A DNA stretch of 64,000 nt from Pseudohongiella nitratireducens. GTDB taxonomy: Bacteria > Pseudomonadota > Gammaproteobacteria > Pseudomonadales > Pseudohongiellaceae. This document shows, piece by piece, positions 27,964 through 36,905 of this stretch. Within the stretch, counting starts at the first letter, position 1. The number at the start of each line of letters is the position of its first letter. The stretch lies in assembly GCF_001642735.1 (NCBI RefSeq), contig NZ_LWHM01000003.1:62001-126000 (forward strand), in the 5' to 3' direction. The notes beneath the pieces are model-generated. The model searched no databases. It was not told the origin of the DNA and was given only the letters and a program-made list of their open reading frames with translations. The position numbers and the translations under genes are program-made.

Positions 27964-28239
27964 TCATTGTCCTTTTTCTGGCAGGCATTTTTCCAGTTCA
28001 TCCGACTCCAGCCCTTCGATCGCAATCACTTTGCGAGGCTGACTTTGACCACTGATTATCTCCATCTGTGACAACTGCAAAGACAAGGCTTCGGCCAGCA
28101 CAGCCAGAACTGCCTGATTGGCTTTGCCTCCTTCAGGCGGTGCGGCTACACGGATTTTCAGGCTCTCACCCAGCCAGCCTGCAATTTCGGTCCGGGATGC
28201 GCCTGGCACCACTTTGACAGACAGTTTTGTCGTACTCAT
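27964..28239 (-). CDS. DUF167/YggU family protein
   Basis: A 91-residue protein of the widely conserved YggU family. VKVVPGASRTEIAGW and KIRVAAPPEGGKANQAV are diagnostic. The function is unknown. It overlaps the glycosylase gene by 4 bp upstream and nearly abuts the DUF924 gene downstream. Unlike many proteobacteria it is not beside yggS, yggT or rdgB here. Confidence 0.93.
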   Translation of the reverse strand: MSTTKLSVKVVPGASRTEIAGWLGESLKIRVAAPPEGGKANQAVLAVLAEALSLQLSQMEIISGQSQPRKVIAIEGLESDELEKCLPEKGQ

Positions 28240-28766
28240 GACAATAACACCTCTCGCCAGCGTTGCTGTTTCTGGATCAGGTTGAGACTTGCATGCGCCG
28301 GACTGCTGGAAGGTAACACGGCTGTCCGCAGCGCCGACGGAACCGCCTGCTCGGGCATCACATATTTATGCCAGTATCGCGCAGCAGCCTGGCCATTAAA
28401 GGCAACCAGGCGGATCTCTGGAAAATCCCGAAATAGCCTTGAGAAGTCGTTGACAACAATAGTGCTTTCAGCAATTGCACTATCGAGACTACCCGGTCGA
28501 ATACAAGCCTTTAATACATCCCAGACGGCGACACCTTTTTCTGTGAGCTGGCGCGCACGGCTTTCATAGCTTTGCTGACCATCAATAGCAAAAAGCGCTG
28601 CCATGATCGGCCAAAAGGCGTTTCGCGGATGGGCATAGTATTGATTGGCTTCGAGGGAGGCCTGTCCCGGCATACTGCCAAGAATCAAGACTCGAGGCCT
28701 TTGCCCCAGAATAGGAGAAAAGCCTCGGGCGATGTGCTCAGCTTGATCACTGAGGATCTCTTTCAT
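28236..28766 (-). CDS. DNA-deoxyinosine glycosylase (uracil-DNA glycosylase superfamily)
   Basis: A 176-residue base-excision repair enzyme of the hypoxanthine-DNA glycosylase group. VLILGSMPG (superfamily motif A), the YYAHPRNAFWPIM block and VAFNGQAAARYW match that group; LPSSSPAHA is the C-terminal DNA-binding motif. It should remove hypoxanthine made by adenine deamination. It overlaps both neighbours by 4 bp, a pattern of translational coupling. Confidence 0.88.
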   Translation of the reverse strand: MKEILSDQAEHIARGFSPILGQRPRVLILGSMPGQASLEANQYYAHPRNAFWPIMAALFAIDGQQSYESRARQLTEKGVAVWDVLKACIRPGSLDSAIAESTIVVNDFSRLFRDFPEIRLVAFNGQAAARYWHKYVMPEQAVPSALRTAVLPSSSPAHASLNLIQKQQRWREVLLS

Positions 28767-29338
28767 TGCGGGCGATGAAAACGACCCACGTATACTGATT
28801 TGCCCAGCACATGTCCTTCCATCGCAGCCATTACGGCATCACGAGTGCTCAGTTCATCACTGTTTGGCATCACATCCAGCGTGGTATCAAGCGCATAAAC
28901 TTCGAACAGGTAATGATGGCGCGGCCTGGACGCCGGAGCACCTGGTCCACGATACACTTGTCCGGTAGCGCTGATCTGGTGAGCACCATTAGGCAGTGTC
29001 GCTCCTTCAGGCTGCCCCTCACTCAAACCAGTTGCATCTCCCGGAATATTCCAGACCACCCAGTGAACCTGCGGACGGGCACCCTGGTTGGGTGCGAAAT
29101 CCAGATCAGCCATATTAACCACAAAACTGCGTGTTCCCTGCGGTGCATTTTCCCAGCTCAGTTCAGGGGAAGTACCACCGCCAGGGGCCGCGTCAGCAGC
29201 AGCCTGTGAAAACCTCACTGGTATATCCTCGCCATCAGCAAAACCATCAACTGTCAGCACAAAATTCTGGGCTTGCGCCTGTGTGATACCCAGTACCACG
29301 CTAAATAAAACCGAACCAATCACTCCAGTTAACTTCAT
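28763..29338 (-). CDS. YbhB/YbcL family (PEBP-like) protein, secreted
   Basis: A 191-residue secreted protein, second of its family in this window. Signal peptide cleavage is near AQA-QN. PELSWENAPQGTRSFVVNM, VHWVVWNIPGD, YRGPGAPASRPRHHY and FEVYALD are family blocks. The start at ATG 29338 has AGGAG upstream. It differs clearly from the copy at 8586-9188, so this is not a recent duplication. It heads the repair/DUF167/DUF924 operon. Confidence 0.92.
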   Translation of the reverse strand: MKLTGVIGSVLFSVVLGITQAQAQNFVLTVDGFADGEDIPVRFSQAAADAAPGGGTSPELSWENAPQGTRSFVVNMADLDFAPNQGARPQVHWVVWNIPGDATGLSEGQPEGATLPNGAHQISATGQVYRGPGAPASRPRHHYLFEVYALDTTLDVMPNSDELSTRDAVMAAMEGHVLGKSVYVGRFHRPQ

Positions 29339-29390
29339 TACCAATCTCCTGGTCTTATAGTGCGATATGGCTCTACTAATGCGAATCATA

Positions 29391-29639
29391 CTATGATCGT
29401 ATTAGGCGAGCGATGAACAAAAATATGATGGCCCCCACTGTTGCGGTGATAATAAATCCAAGCAAACCATCAGACGTCAAACCAATAAGCTGAAAGACAA
29501 AACCACCGACGAAAGCGCCAACAATACCGATAGCCATGTTACCTAGCAGACCAAAACCTGACCCTTTCATGATTTGTCCTGCCAACCAGCCTGCAATCAG
29601 GCCGACCAGCAAAAATGAAACTAGTGATGTTACTGACAT
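29391..29639 (-). CDS. GlsB/YeaQ/YmgE family stress-response membrane protein
   Basis: An 82-residue, glycine-rich, three-helix membrane protein. GLIAGWLAGQIMKGSGFGLLGNMAIGIVGAFVGGF, whose core is GLIAGWLAG and GxxGNxxxGIxGAxxG, is characteristic of transglycosylase-associated (GlsB/YeaQ) proteins. The family is linked to stress responses but its activity is unknown. Confidence 0.93.
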   Translation of the reverse strand: MSVTSLVSFLLVGLIAGWLAGQIMKGSGFGLLGNMAIGIVGAFVGGFVFQLIGLTSDGLLGFIITATVGAIIFLFIARLIRS

Positions 29640-29786
29640 ATTCTACTCTCCCGATCTTGCATCAATATATTATTAGCATGCAATATTTTGATTTTACTGA
29701 AGCTCTCAGCAGGAACTATAGTGCGCATCTCATTGACAAAGCGCAACCCTCCTGTGCCGCTGTTAACAGCTACAGCCAGTTGACCA

Positions 29787-30197
29787 TCATGGCTGCTTAT
29801 CGAAAACCGGAACCCCATCCGGTATGTCGTACCACGCCTGCTTCTCGCTGACCCACACATGCGCAGTGGGCCTGAGCATTGTAGTATCCGACAGGTTCGC
29901 TGGCTTCAGCTTGATCGTATCCGGCTTTGCCGGATCGCGATGATAAATGCGGTTGCCACAGGTACGACAAAAATAAGCCTCATTTATGTTGCCGCTCTCG
30001 GCAACCCGGCTCCATTCAGCCATATCGCCAGAAAACTTAAGCGCATCAACATCAACCATTGCAGTGATGCTGAAAGCACTGGTTGATAGTTTTTGACACT
30101 CCTTGCAGTGACAGGCGACCACTTTTCTTGGCGCTCTGAGCAACTGATAGCGAACGCTGCCACACTGACAGCTACCTTCAACCGGATACTGAACCAT
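29787..30197 (-). CDS. GFA family protein
   Basis: A 136-residue zinc protein of the family named after glutathione-dependent formaldehyde-activating enzyme. The Cys sets CQCGSVRY, CHCKECQK and FCRTCGNRIY form the structural and catalytic zinc sites. Most members have no proven formaldehyde role. It has no obvious operon partner. Confidence 0.92.
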   Translation of the reverse strand: MVQYPVEGSCQCGSVRYQLLRAPRKVVACHCKECQKLSTSAFSITAMVDVDALKFSGDMAEWSRVAESGNINEAYFCRTCGNRIYHRDPAKPDTIKLKPANLSDTTMLRPTAHVWVSEKQAWYDIPDGVPVFDKQP

Positions 30198-30238
30198 TCA
30201 ATGACCTCTTATTTTTTCTCGTTTACTTCTGCCGCCCA

Positions 30239-30607
30239 CTACCTGGAAGCCAGCCAGATTTCAGCTTCAGCTTTCTGGTCACGATGGAAAGACTTTATGG
30301 TCAACCAGGGCAGCAGATGCCCCTCCCATTCGCTAACCTTTCTTATCCAAGTTTCATCGGCCAACACGGCAGCGGAATCAAATTTCCGAATAAAGGACAA
30401 CATGGCAGGCAAGCGGGAAAGCTCTACCATGATTGCACCGATTGTCGGCATCTGAAAATCAACGATATCAAACAACATTGTACCGTCTTTGATGCCCTCT
30501 GATTCAGTAATCAGCTGCTGCAGAATTTCTGCCATGGCATCTGAATCAATTTTCCCCGTCATTACGATATCAAGTCTGTTTTTTCCAGATCGCTCAACTT
30601 TCATCAC
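30239..30607 (-). CDS. SpoIIAA-like STAS-fold protein
   Basis: A 122-residue protein matching the SpoIIAA-like family (DUF3478 type). It has the alternating pattern of a STAS-like fold, with the GKIDSDAM start, MLFDIVDFQMP and a basic KSFHRDQKAEAEIWL C-terminus typical of the family. Members are thought to bind lipid-like ligands; the role is unknown. Confidence 0.8.
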   Translation of the reverse strand: MMKVERSGKNRLDIVMTGKIDSDAMAEILQQLITESEGIKDGTMLFDIVDFQMPTIGAIMVELSRLPAMLSFIRKFDSAAVLADETWIRKVSEWEGHLLPWLTIKSFHRDQKAEAEIWLASR

Positions 30608-30633
30608 TCACCTCAAACAAGCATTCGATGTTA

Positions 30634-31365
30634 TTAATGATGACGCTGACAATGAAATTCCTGACCTTCATCTGTCAGGCGTGCCTCTTCGCCCCGATTC
30701 CAGAATTCATATCTGGCATTCTGATAACGCGCACCGGAAGCAGATCTCACCCGGCTGAGTATTGACGACTCTCCGCTCTCTTCAAATTGCATGGTGATAG
30801 TTTCTGGCCCAACGAATTTCACTCGCATCACTATGGATTCATCGCAGTGAAAAACTGATTCCTGACTGGCTACCGCATCCTGTGGCACCCGCCCTGCCTG
30901 GGCATTCTCTTCACCTTCGTTTAAAGTAGCCCGCACTCTGAGATTGCCTTCCACATCGAACAACATCAGTTTAGTGTCCTGCTCGATGCGGTATGACTCA
31001 ATCGCAGCCATGGTATGTAAAAACGTTTGCTCCTGATCCATCAGCGCCGGTTCACAAGCGCGCCGGGTACTGCTTATCTGGTTGAACATAACGTCACCAT
31101 CTGATGGCGCCAAGGAGCCTGAGTAGCTGTTACAACCGGCAACACCTGATACCTGGCCACCATTGAAAGCAATAGTGATCATAGCGTTGAAAATAATATC
31201 GTTACCATCAATGCCTTTTACATGCCAGCTTGTGCTATCCAGCCTGCTTACATTGGTCTGGTTTTGTGCGACTCCGGCTGAGCCTTGTTCAGGAGTTACC
31301 TGACAGGCAGCAAGTGTCATCACCCATAAAGCCAGTAGCGACAATTTGACTCCATATGTTTTCAT
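30634..31365 (-). CDS. Lipoprotein with META and MliC-like domains
   Basis: A 243-residue outer-membrane-type lipoprotein. The lipobox is LAAC near residue 20. Residues about 45-145 are a META/HslJ domain (WHVKGIDG, FNGGQVSGVAGCNSYSG, STRRAC, EQTFL). Residues about 165-240 look like an MliC domain, which inhibits C-type lysozyme (VFHCDESI, ARYQNARYEFWNRGEEA, a final Cys). The combination suggests an envelope defence role; inhibition of lysozyme is inferred from family knowledge. Confidence 0.85.
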   Translation of the reverse strand: MKTYGVKLSLLALWVMTLAACQVTPEQGSAGVAQNQTNVSRLDSTSWHVKGIDGNDIIFNAMITIAFNGGQVSGVAGCNSYSGSLAPSDGDVMFNQISSTRRACEPALMDQEQTFLHTMAAIESYRIEQDTKLMLFDVEGNLRVRATLNEGEENAQAGRVPQDAVASQESVFHCDESIVMRVKFVGPETITMQFEESGESSILSRVRSASGARYQNARYEFWNRGEEARLTDEGQEFHCQRHH

Positions 31366-31445
31366 GCCTAAGAATCCTTGTTTTCAACCCATGTACTAAC
31401 GGTAACGAGCCAGTGCCAGGATTGTTCCAGTTGTCGCGCTGATAG

Positions 31446-31787
31446 TTACGATACCTTTTTAACGAACTCAGATTTCAGCTTCATGGCTCCGATACCGTCT
31501 ATCTTACAATCAATGTCGTGATCGCCATCAACCAGTCTGATATTTTTTACTTTAGTGCCTACCTTCACCACAGACGAGCTGCCTTTGATTTTCAGGTCCT
31601 TGATGACTGTGACAATATCCCCATCGGACAATACATTGCCTACCGAATCCGTTACCTGGCTTTCAGCTTCGGCATCATCGATGTCGGCCTGGGTCCACTC
31701 ATGAGCACACTCCGGGCAAATAAAACTGCTGCCATCAAAATAACTGTATGTCGACTGACATGCAGGACATGCTGGAACTTCACTCAC
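31446..31787 (-). CDS. yjdM: YjdM/PhnA-like zinc ribbon protein
   Basis: A 113-residue protein with an N-terminal zinc ribbon ([21 protein letters not shown] ligands C-x2-C and C-x2-C) and a C-terminal KOW-like beta domain ending LKSEFVKKV. This is the YjdM family, formerly called PhnA, although no phosphonoacetate hydrolase activity belongs to it. The start is GTG 31787 with CAGGAG 7 nt upstream. It overlaps the end of the next upstream gene by 8 bp. Confidence 0.9.
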   Translation of the reverse strand: MSEVPACPACQSTYSYFDGSSFICPECAHEWTQADIDDAEAESQVTDSVGNVLSDGDIVTVIKDLKIKGSSSVVKVGTKVKNIRLVDGDHDIDCKIDGIGAMKLKSEFVKKVS

Positions 31788-32025
31788 CTGACTTCTCCTG
31801 TTTACTAGTATCACCACCTATGCCGGAACTCCACATCGCAGCTGTCAACGCGATACCGACGCCCATGCCCAAAGCCGGATCATTTTGTGATACACCCAGT
31901 GCGACACCGCAACTCACCCCAATTGCCACTGCAACCCCAAGGTTCCTCTGTTTTCCGGATCTATTTGGCCCAGACTCTTTACCTGACTGCTTGCCTGTCT
32001 TCTGCCCTGTTTTATCGTCGTTCAT
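31780..32025 (-). CDS. Small protein with a glycine-rich hydrophobic segment
   Basis: An 81-residue protein whose N-terminal 25 residues are Lys/Gly/Ser-rich and polar, followed by an alanine- and glycine-rich segment (about 28-68) with glycine-zipper character. I do not recognise a family. AGGAGG sits at the right distance from ATG 32025, which supports it as a real gene. It overlaps the yjdM start by 8 bp. Confidence 0.65.
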   Translation of the reverse strand: MNDDKTGQKTGKQSGKESGPNRSGKQRNLGVAVAIGVSCGVALGVSQNDPALGMGVGIALTAAMWSSGIGGDTSKQEKSGE

Positions 32026-32102
32026 CCGGCCTCCTGTAAGCGAACCTGCCAAGGAATAAGCTAACAGTATATCAACCCTTGTCGCTTGTCTCTTGTCAGG
32101 AT

Positions 32103-33056
32103 TTACTTCTCTTCAAACGACAATGCATCTGACAAGTGACTTGTCGCCAGAACTCTGATAAAAATGGCCAGATCGCGGTAGAAATTGCGCGAAGGCGATG
32201 TATTTCGCCAGGCCAGTACATGGTGTCGGGCGACAGGCTGATCCTGAAGCTCGCAAATAAATAATGCCTGGGGATTATGTAATTCTGAGAAGATGTACAG
32301 ACTGGGCAAAAATGTAGACCCCATCCCCATAACCACCATTTGTCGCAATGTATCCAGACTGGTGCCTTCATAGTCTCGAGCGACATCGGCCCCGAGCCTG
32401 GCACAGACTTCGAGCACCTGATGGTGTAGCTGGTGACGGTCTTCCAACGTCAAAATTCTCTCACCCGCAAGATCCCTGGCAAACACTTCGCGGCGCCCGG
32501 CCAGTCGATGTTCGCTTGGCACGACCAACTTCAGTGATTCACTAAAAAGGTGATGCGACACAATCTGACCATCATCGCGGGAATCATCTGATAATGGCGT
32601 CATGATCAGGTCATATTCACCACTCAACAACCCTTGATACAACTGCTGAGGTGCAGCCTCTCGTACATAGAATCGCAGTTTTGGGTAGCGTCGATGCAGT
32701 GCCGGGAAAATGTGTGGCAGCAAATAAGGCCCCAGTGTTGGCGGTACACCCAGACTGTAAGTGGTGTTCTCACCTTCCGCCAGCTCTTTGGCAGACTCCA
32801 GGAAATTCACTGCGCGACTAAGCACCAGTTCCGCGTCTGGCAACAATGCTCGTCCTTGTGGAGATAAATGAGTGCCTGAGCGAGAACGCTCAAACAGCGT
32901 CATACCCAGTAACTGCTCCAGCGAACTGATCTGGGTGGTCAGTGTCGGTTGACTAACCCCAAGCGCCTGAGCTGCCTTTCTGTAGCTCAAGTGACTGGCA
33001 ACACTCACAAAATAGGTCAATTGATTTAACGAGAATGTCTTTTCCAGTTTTTGCAT
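32103..33056 (-). CDS. LysR-type regulator, OxyR-like, lacking the peroxidatic cysteine
   Basis: A 317-residue LysR regulator with an N-terminal winged helix (LNQLTYFVSVASHLSYRKAA region) and a ligand-binding domain. Segments LTLEDRHQLHHQVLEVC and TSLDTLRQMVVMGMG align with OxyR. In that alignment E. coli C199 is Gln209 and C208 is Cys218, so the peroxide-sensing disulfide cannot form. The start ATG 33056 has GGGGAG upstream. It is divergent from the carbonic anhydrase gene, with an OxyR-type dyad between them. It may sense another signal for bicarbonate supply. Confidence 0.85.
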   Translation of the reverse strand: MQKLEKTFSLNQLTYFVSVASHLSYRKAAQALGVSQPTLTTQISSLEQLLGMTLFERSRSGTHLSPQGRALLPDAELVLSRAVNFLESAKELAEGENTTYSLGVPPTLGPYLLPHIFPALHRRYPKLRFYVREAAPQQLYQGLLSGEYDLIMTPLSDDSRDDGQIVSHHLFSESLKLVVPSEHRLAGRREVFARDLAGERILTLEDRHQLHHQVLEVCARLGADVARDYEGTSLDTLRQMVVMGMGSTFLPSLYIFSELHNPQALFICELQDQPVARHHVLAWRNTSPSRNFYRDLAIFIRVLATSHLSDALSFEEK

Positions 33057-33197
33057 GCTCTCCCCTATCTGCAACTTGTCATTACCTGTTAGACCAATCA
33101 GATGTTAGCTGGTGAAATTTTCATATTTCTGTGTATCTGCTGAGAGCCCGTATAATGAAGCATCGCGCAGGTTATAGTCTGTAATATACAACCCTGC

Positions 33198-33216
33198 TGA
33201 TAGTTTAATGCTATCA
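33198..33216. promoter_or_regulatory. OxyR-type half operator between the LysR and carbonic anhydrase genes
   Basis: TGATAG, seven nucleotides, CTATCA: a perfect 6-nt dyad with the ATAG-N7-CTAT spacing known for OxyR half operators. It lies about 95 bp upstream of the carbonic anhydrase ATG. A second CTAT lies near the expected tandem position but offset by one base. A TATAAT hexamer is at 33151-33156. Confidence 0.45.
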
Positions 33217-33309
33217 CGAGCACATCTATTATTCTATTTGGCTATCAACGAAAATTCACCAGATCGGAAGTGGCCACCCGACAGGATTGAAAACAACAGG
33301 AACCCATTT

Positions 33310-33960
33310 ATGAAACATGTAATTTTAGGCGTCGAAAAATTCCAGAAAGAAGTCTTCCCTGGAAAGAAAGCAGAATTCGAGAGACTGGCTAATGGTCAAA
33401 GCCCGGAAGTGCTTTTCATTACTTGTTCTGACTCTCGCATCGATCCCAACCTGGTGACTCAGACAGAGCCAGGCGATCTATTCATCTGTCGCAACGCCGG
33501 CAACGTTATCCCACCACACAGCAATGTCACGGGCGGCATGACAGCCTCGATTGAGTTCGCAGTCGCAGCACTGGGAGTGACTCACATCGTAGTTTGTGGT
33601 CACACTGATTGTGGTGCCATGAAAGGCGCACTGAGCCCACAAAAGCTGGACAGTCTGCCCCACGTCAAAGAATGGCTGAGCCATTGCCGCGTAGCGACAG
33701 AAGTCGTTAAAGAACGTACAGGCAGCGCTGAGCTTGATGACAACCACCTCGAAGAAGTGACCAAAGAGAACGTAGTTCAGCAAATTCAACACCTGCGTAC
33801 TCACCCGGCAGTAGCCGCAAAACTGGCTGCGGGCCGTATCCAGCTGCACGGCTGGGTGTACAACATCGAAACAGGTGATGTGCTGTGTTACGACGATGAG
33901 ACTCGGGAGTTTACGCCGGTCAACCAGCAGCCTGGCGGCAGCGACGCCGCCACAAGTTAA
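33310..33960 (+). CDS. can: Beta-class carbonic anhydrase
   Basis: A 216-residue zinc enzyme interconverting CO2 and bicarbonate. Zinc ligands are C39, H98 and C101, with the Asp41/Arg43 dyad in CSDSRID. GDLFICRNAGNVIPP is a family hallmark. I use ATG 33310; the frame extends upstream to 33208 but that extension is not family-like. It is 15 bp upstream of a SulP transporter, the usual partner for bicarbonate uptake. Confidence 0.95.
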   Translation: MKHVILGVEKFQKEVFPGKKAEFERLANGQSPEVLFITCSDSRIDPNLVTQTEPGDLFICRNAGNVIPPHSNVTGGMTASIEFAVAALGVTHIVVCGHTDCGAMKGALSPQKLDSLPHVKEWLSHCRVATEVVKERTGSAELDDNHLEEVTKENVVQQIQHLRTHPAVAAKLAAGRIQLHGWVYNIETGDVLCYDDETREFTPVNQQPGGSDAATS

Positions 33961-33975
33961 TTCTCAGGAGATATC

Positions 33976-35628
33976 ATGAAGTTTGACTTATCTAATCTGC
34001 GTGGCGATCTTGCTGGCGGTTTGACTGCCGGCATCGTTGCTCTGCCTCTGGCACTTGCATTTGGTGTCGCCTCAGGCCTCGGCCCGATGGCTGGCCTTTA
34101 TGGTGCGATTGTACTGGGCTTTTTTGCTTCCCTTTTCGGCGGCACACCATCACAAATTTCCGGCCCCACCGGACCGATGGTTGTTGTTATGGCTGGTCTG
34201 TTTGCCAGTTTATCTGGGGACGCCACACTAATCCTGACAGCAGTCATGCTGGCAGGTGTGATACAGATTGCATTTGGTGTGCTGGGACTGGGCCAATACA
34301 TTCGGCTGGTTCCCTATCCCGTTATTTCAGGCTTCATGACCGGTATTGGTACCATTATTATCATTCTGCAAATGGGGCGCATGGTCGGTGGTGAGCCACC
34401 TAGCGGCACGATTGCAGCAATTGGCTACCTGCCGACAGCACTGGGCTCAATCAACTGGATGGCACTGGCACTGGGTGCTGGCACATTGGCTATTGTTTAT
34501 ACCTGGCCTGCAAAGTTTGGCAAGATCATCCCAGGTCCTCTGGTAGCGCTGATTATCGGTACGGTTGTCAGCCTGATTGTTGGCGGCGCACCCGTGCTGG
34601 GTGACATCCCAAGCGGACTGCCAACACTGCATCTGCCGGTACTCAATTCTGACCAATGGGTACTGATTGTTGAGGCCGCCATCATACTGGCAGTCCTGGG
34701 TGCTATCGACAGTCTGTTGACGTCTCTGGTGGCAGACAACATGACCCGAACCCGCCATGAAAGTAATCGCGAACTGGTAGGCCAGGGTATCGGTAATACC
34801 TTTGCGGGCTTACTGGGTGGTATTGGTGGTGCTGGTGCAACCATGCGTACTGTCGTTAACATCCGCAGCGGCGGCCAGACTAAAATCTCCGGCATGACAC
34901 ACTCGCTGGTGTTGTTAGCCATAGTACTGGGCCTTGGCCCAATGGCTTCCAACATTCCACACGCAGTGCTGGCTGGTATTCTGGTCAAAGTTGGTCTGGA
35001 TATCATCGACTGGCGTTATCTGAAACGTGCTCACAAAGGACCACGCTGGGACCTGATCCTGATGGTGCTGGTACTCGGCCTGACGGTCTTCGTTGACTTG
35101 ATCACTGCAGTCGCCGCAGGTGTTGTTCTGGCAGCACTGGCCTTTGTTCGCGAAGTTGCACAGCTGCAGATCAATGAACTGAAACCTGCCATGGCTGGCG
35201 AAGGTACGCCGGAAGAAGCCGAGTTACTGAAGCAGGCCAAAGGTAGAGTCAGCCTGTTCAGCTTTGGTGGCCCAATGAGCTTCGGTGCTGCTGCAGACCT
35301 GGGGCACCACGTCCGTGAACGAGCCCCTAAAGGCTCTCAGGTCTTGATCCTGGATTTCAGTCGAGTACCCAAAATTGATGTATCTGCTGCCATGGCAGTG
35401 GAAACCATTGCTACTGATGCCCTTGGCTCAGGACGCAGCCTGGTGATAAGCGGTGCCAACGATGACATCAAGGAAGTATTGAAAGGCCTGCTCAGCGAAT
35501 ACCAGGAAATCACCCTGGCTGATAATCAGATTAGTGCCCTGAAAAAAGCACTGAAGGAAATCAATCCTTCATCAAACGATGACGACAACCTCGCAGACGA
35601 TCCCGCATTACGGCCTGCGAGCACTTAA
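33976..35628 (+). CDS. SulP family anion (probably bicarbonate) transporter
   Basis: A 550-residue inner-membrane transporter. About 10-14 membrane segments fill residues 12-400 and a STAS domain covers about 430-530. GGLTAGIVALPLALAFGVASG and SGPTGPMVVVMAG are SulP signatures. Pairing with a beta carbonic anhydrase points to bicarbonate rather than sulfate. An AGGAG site precedes the ATG and a strong terminator follows the gene. Confidence 0.92.
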   Translation: MKFDLSNLRGDLAGGLTAGIVALPLALAFGVASGLGPMAGLYGAIVLGFFASLFGGTPSQISGPTGPMVVVMAGLFASLSGDATLILTAVMLAGVIQIAFGVLGLGQYIRLVPYPVISGFMTGIGTIIIILQMGRMVGGEPPSGTIAAIGYLPTALGSINWMALALGAGTLAIVYTWPAKFGKIIPGPLVALIIGTVVSLIVGGAPVLGDIPSGLPTLHLPVLNSDQWVLIVEAAIILAVLGAIDSLLTSLVADNMTRTRHESNRELVGQGIGNTFAGLLGGIGGAGATMRTVVNIRSGGQTKISGMTHSLVLLAIVLGLGPMASNIPHAVLAGILVKVGLDIIDWRYLKRAHKGPRWDLILMVLVLGLTVFVDLITAVAAGVVLAALAFVREVAQLQINELKPAMAGEGTPEEAELLKQAKGRVSLFSFGGPMSFGAAADLGHHVRERAPKGSQVLILDFSRVPKIDVSAAMAVETIATDALGSGRSLVISGANDDIKEVLKGLLSEYQEITLADNQISALKKALKEINPSSNDDDNLADDPALRPAST

Positions 35629-35658
35629 TAGTTGCGTTCTCACCAACTATAAGTCTTG

Positions 35659-35686
35659 GGCGCGGCATTTGCCGCGCCTTTTTTTT
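35659..35686 (+). terminator. Rho-independent terminator of the carbonic anhydrase-SulP operon
   Basis: A perfect 8-bp GC-rich stem (35659-35666 with 35671-35678), a 4-nt loop and eight Ts. The structured repeat begins 21 bp further on. Confidence 0.93.
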
Positions 35687-35706
35687 GCCCTGCAGAAACA
35701 CGACAA

Positions 35707-35875
35707 GGTCAGTGCATCATAGATCCGAGGGCAGACAATAAGACCACGCCCAGCACATCGCTTGTTGCTCGAAAAAGCGGGCAGATTGTCTGAAGCCGAC
35801 AGGCTGAATTTCCGTCCGCCGAGCGACAAGCGATGTGCTGTGGTCGTCTGCCCTCGGATCTATGATGCACTGACC
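35707..35875. repeat. Structured inverted repeat, copy 2
   Basis: A 169-bp imperfect palindrome homologous to 17491-17649 and in the same orientation. The outer stem is 30 bp and perfect (35707-35736 with 35846-35875). The A-rich bulge (AATAA), 6-bp stem, 4-nt bulge and 20-bp stem with one G-T pair recur in the same order. The outer stem sequence is wholly different from copy 1, and four pairs inside the 20-bp stem differ by compensating changes. The apical AGCC/GGCT hairpin is kept. Confidence 0.9.
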
Positions 35876-35924
35876 GCCAGCCGGTAGCGCAGGAGGATGG
35901 CGAGGATAATTACGCCCCCTTTCT

Positions 35925-36398
35925 TTACGCAGAGTTGCGCTGCAACCAGCGATCAAGCTGGTCCGCAAAAGCCTTTCTTTCCGTCTGACTAAGTGCCGCC
36001 GGCCCGCCTGTCTGTATCCCTGAACTGCGCAACGTATCCATAAAGTCGCGCATATTTAAACGTGCTTTAATGGTTGCCGGTGTGTACATCTCACCCCGAG
36101 GGTTCAACGCCCGAGCCCCCTTTGAAATCACTTCATCAGCCAGGGGAATATCGGCAGTAATAACCAGATCACCGGCAGCAGCACGCTGCACGATTTCATT
36201 GTCAGCCACATCAAACCCCTGCATGACCTGGACAGTCCGGATAAAGCGGGAGTTAGGTACACGCAAAGGCTGATTGGCGACCAGTGTCAGTACAACCTGC
36301 GCTCTCTCAGCGGCTCGGTAAAGAATCTCTTTGATAACAGTTGGGCAGGCATCAGCATCTACCCAGATTTGTGCTGGTCGGGACACGGGCGTGGTCAC
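35925..36398 (-). CDS. YaiI/YqxD family protein (DUF188)
   Basis: A 157-residue protein with the family marks [41 protein letters not shown] (ending in the conserved ITADIPLA core) and GARALNPRG. The PIN-like arrangement of acidic residues suggests a nuclease-type fold, but no activity is established. It overlaps the next gene upstream by 4 bp. Confidence 0.93.
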   Translation of the reverse strand: MTTPVSRPAQIWVDADACPTVIKEILYRAAERAQVVLTLVANQPLRVPNSRFIRTVQVMQGFDVADNEIVQRAAAGDLVITADIPLADEVISKGARALNPRGEMYTPATIKARLNMRDFMDTLRSSGIQTGGPAALSQTERKAFADQLDRWLQRNSA

Positions 36399-36838
36399 TC
36401 TTTTACTTGATTAACTTGTTCGGCAAATTTGCGGGAAGACCAGGCGAATATCCAGTTAAGAACCAGATAGTGAATGCCAATCACCACCACCGTCAGCAAT
36501 GCGATTGCCGGCCATGACATTGCCTCAATCAGTGAGGGTAATTGGCCATAGGCCTCTTCTGACATCTGCATAGGGAGCAGCAAAGTGAGTGCCATGGATG
36601 AAATACACAAGCAGATTAGCAGACAAAGCAAAACGAGTTTTCGCCTTTCCTGCGGATATGGCGCACGCTGGTGATCGATGACAAAACGCATCGCCGTGCC
36701 GTAACCAGCACCGATGGCCATCGCCAAACTGATGCTGTTGCCCAGACGAGATTCAAAAAGCACGCTGGCCAGCATCATCATGATAAGTACGGCGAGGGAA
36801 AAAAGACTGAACGTTAATACATACTTGCCATAATTCAT
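36395..36838 (-). CDS. Four-helix membrane protein, ABZJ_00895-like
   Basis: A 147-residue protein with four hydrophobic segments (about 8-28, 36-52, 66-90 and 108-132) and a charged loop ([13 protein letters not shown]) between the second and third. It resembles the small family labelled ABZJ_00895 in annotation pipelines, whose function is unknown. It is coupled to the DUF188 gene by a 4-bp overlap. Confidence 0.7.
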   Translation of the reverse strand: MNYGKYVLTFSLFSLAVLIMMMLASVLFESRLGNSISLAMAIGAGYGTAMRFVIDHQRAPYPQERRKLVLLCLLICLCISSMALTLLLPMQMSEEAYGQLPSLIEAMSWPAIALLTVVVIGIHYLVLNWIFAWSSRKFAEQVNQVKE

Positions 36839-36905
36839 TGCTTGTCGTTCCTGGCCTCTTCCCTGGGTTTCACGTATTTTCTCAGTTGATGTGCGTAACG
36901 CAGAC

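Noticed and set aside
33208-33309. Upstream extension of the carbonic anhydrase frame
   Set aside because: The extension overlaps the putative operator and has no similarity to family N-termini.
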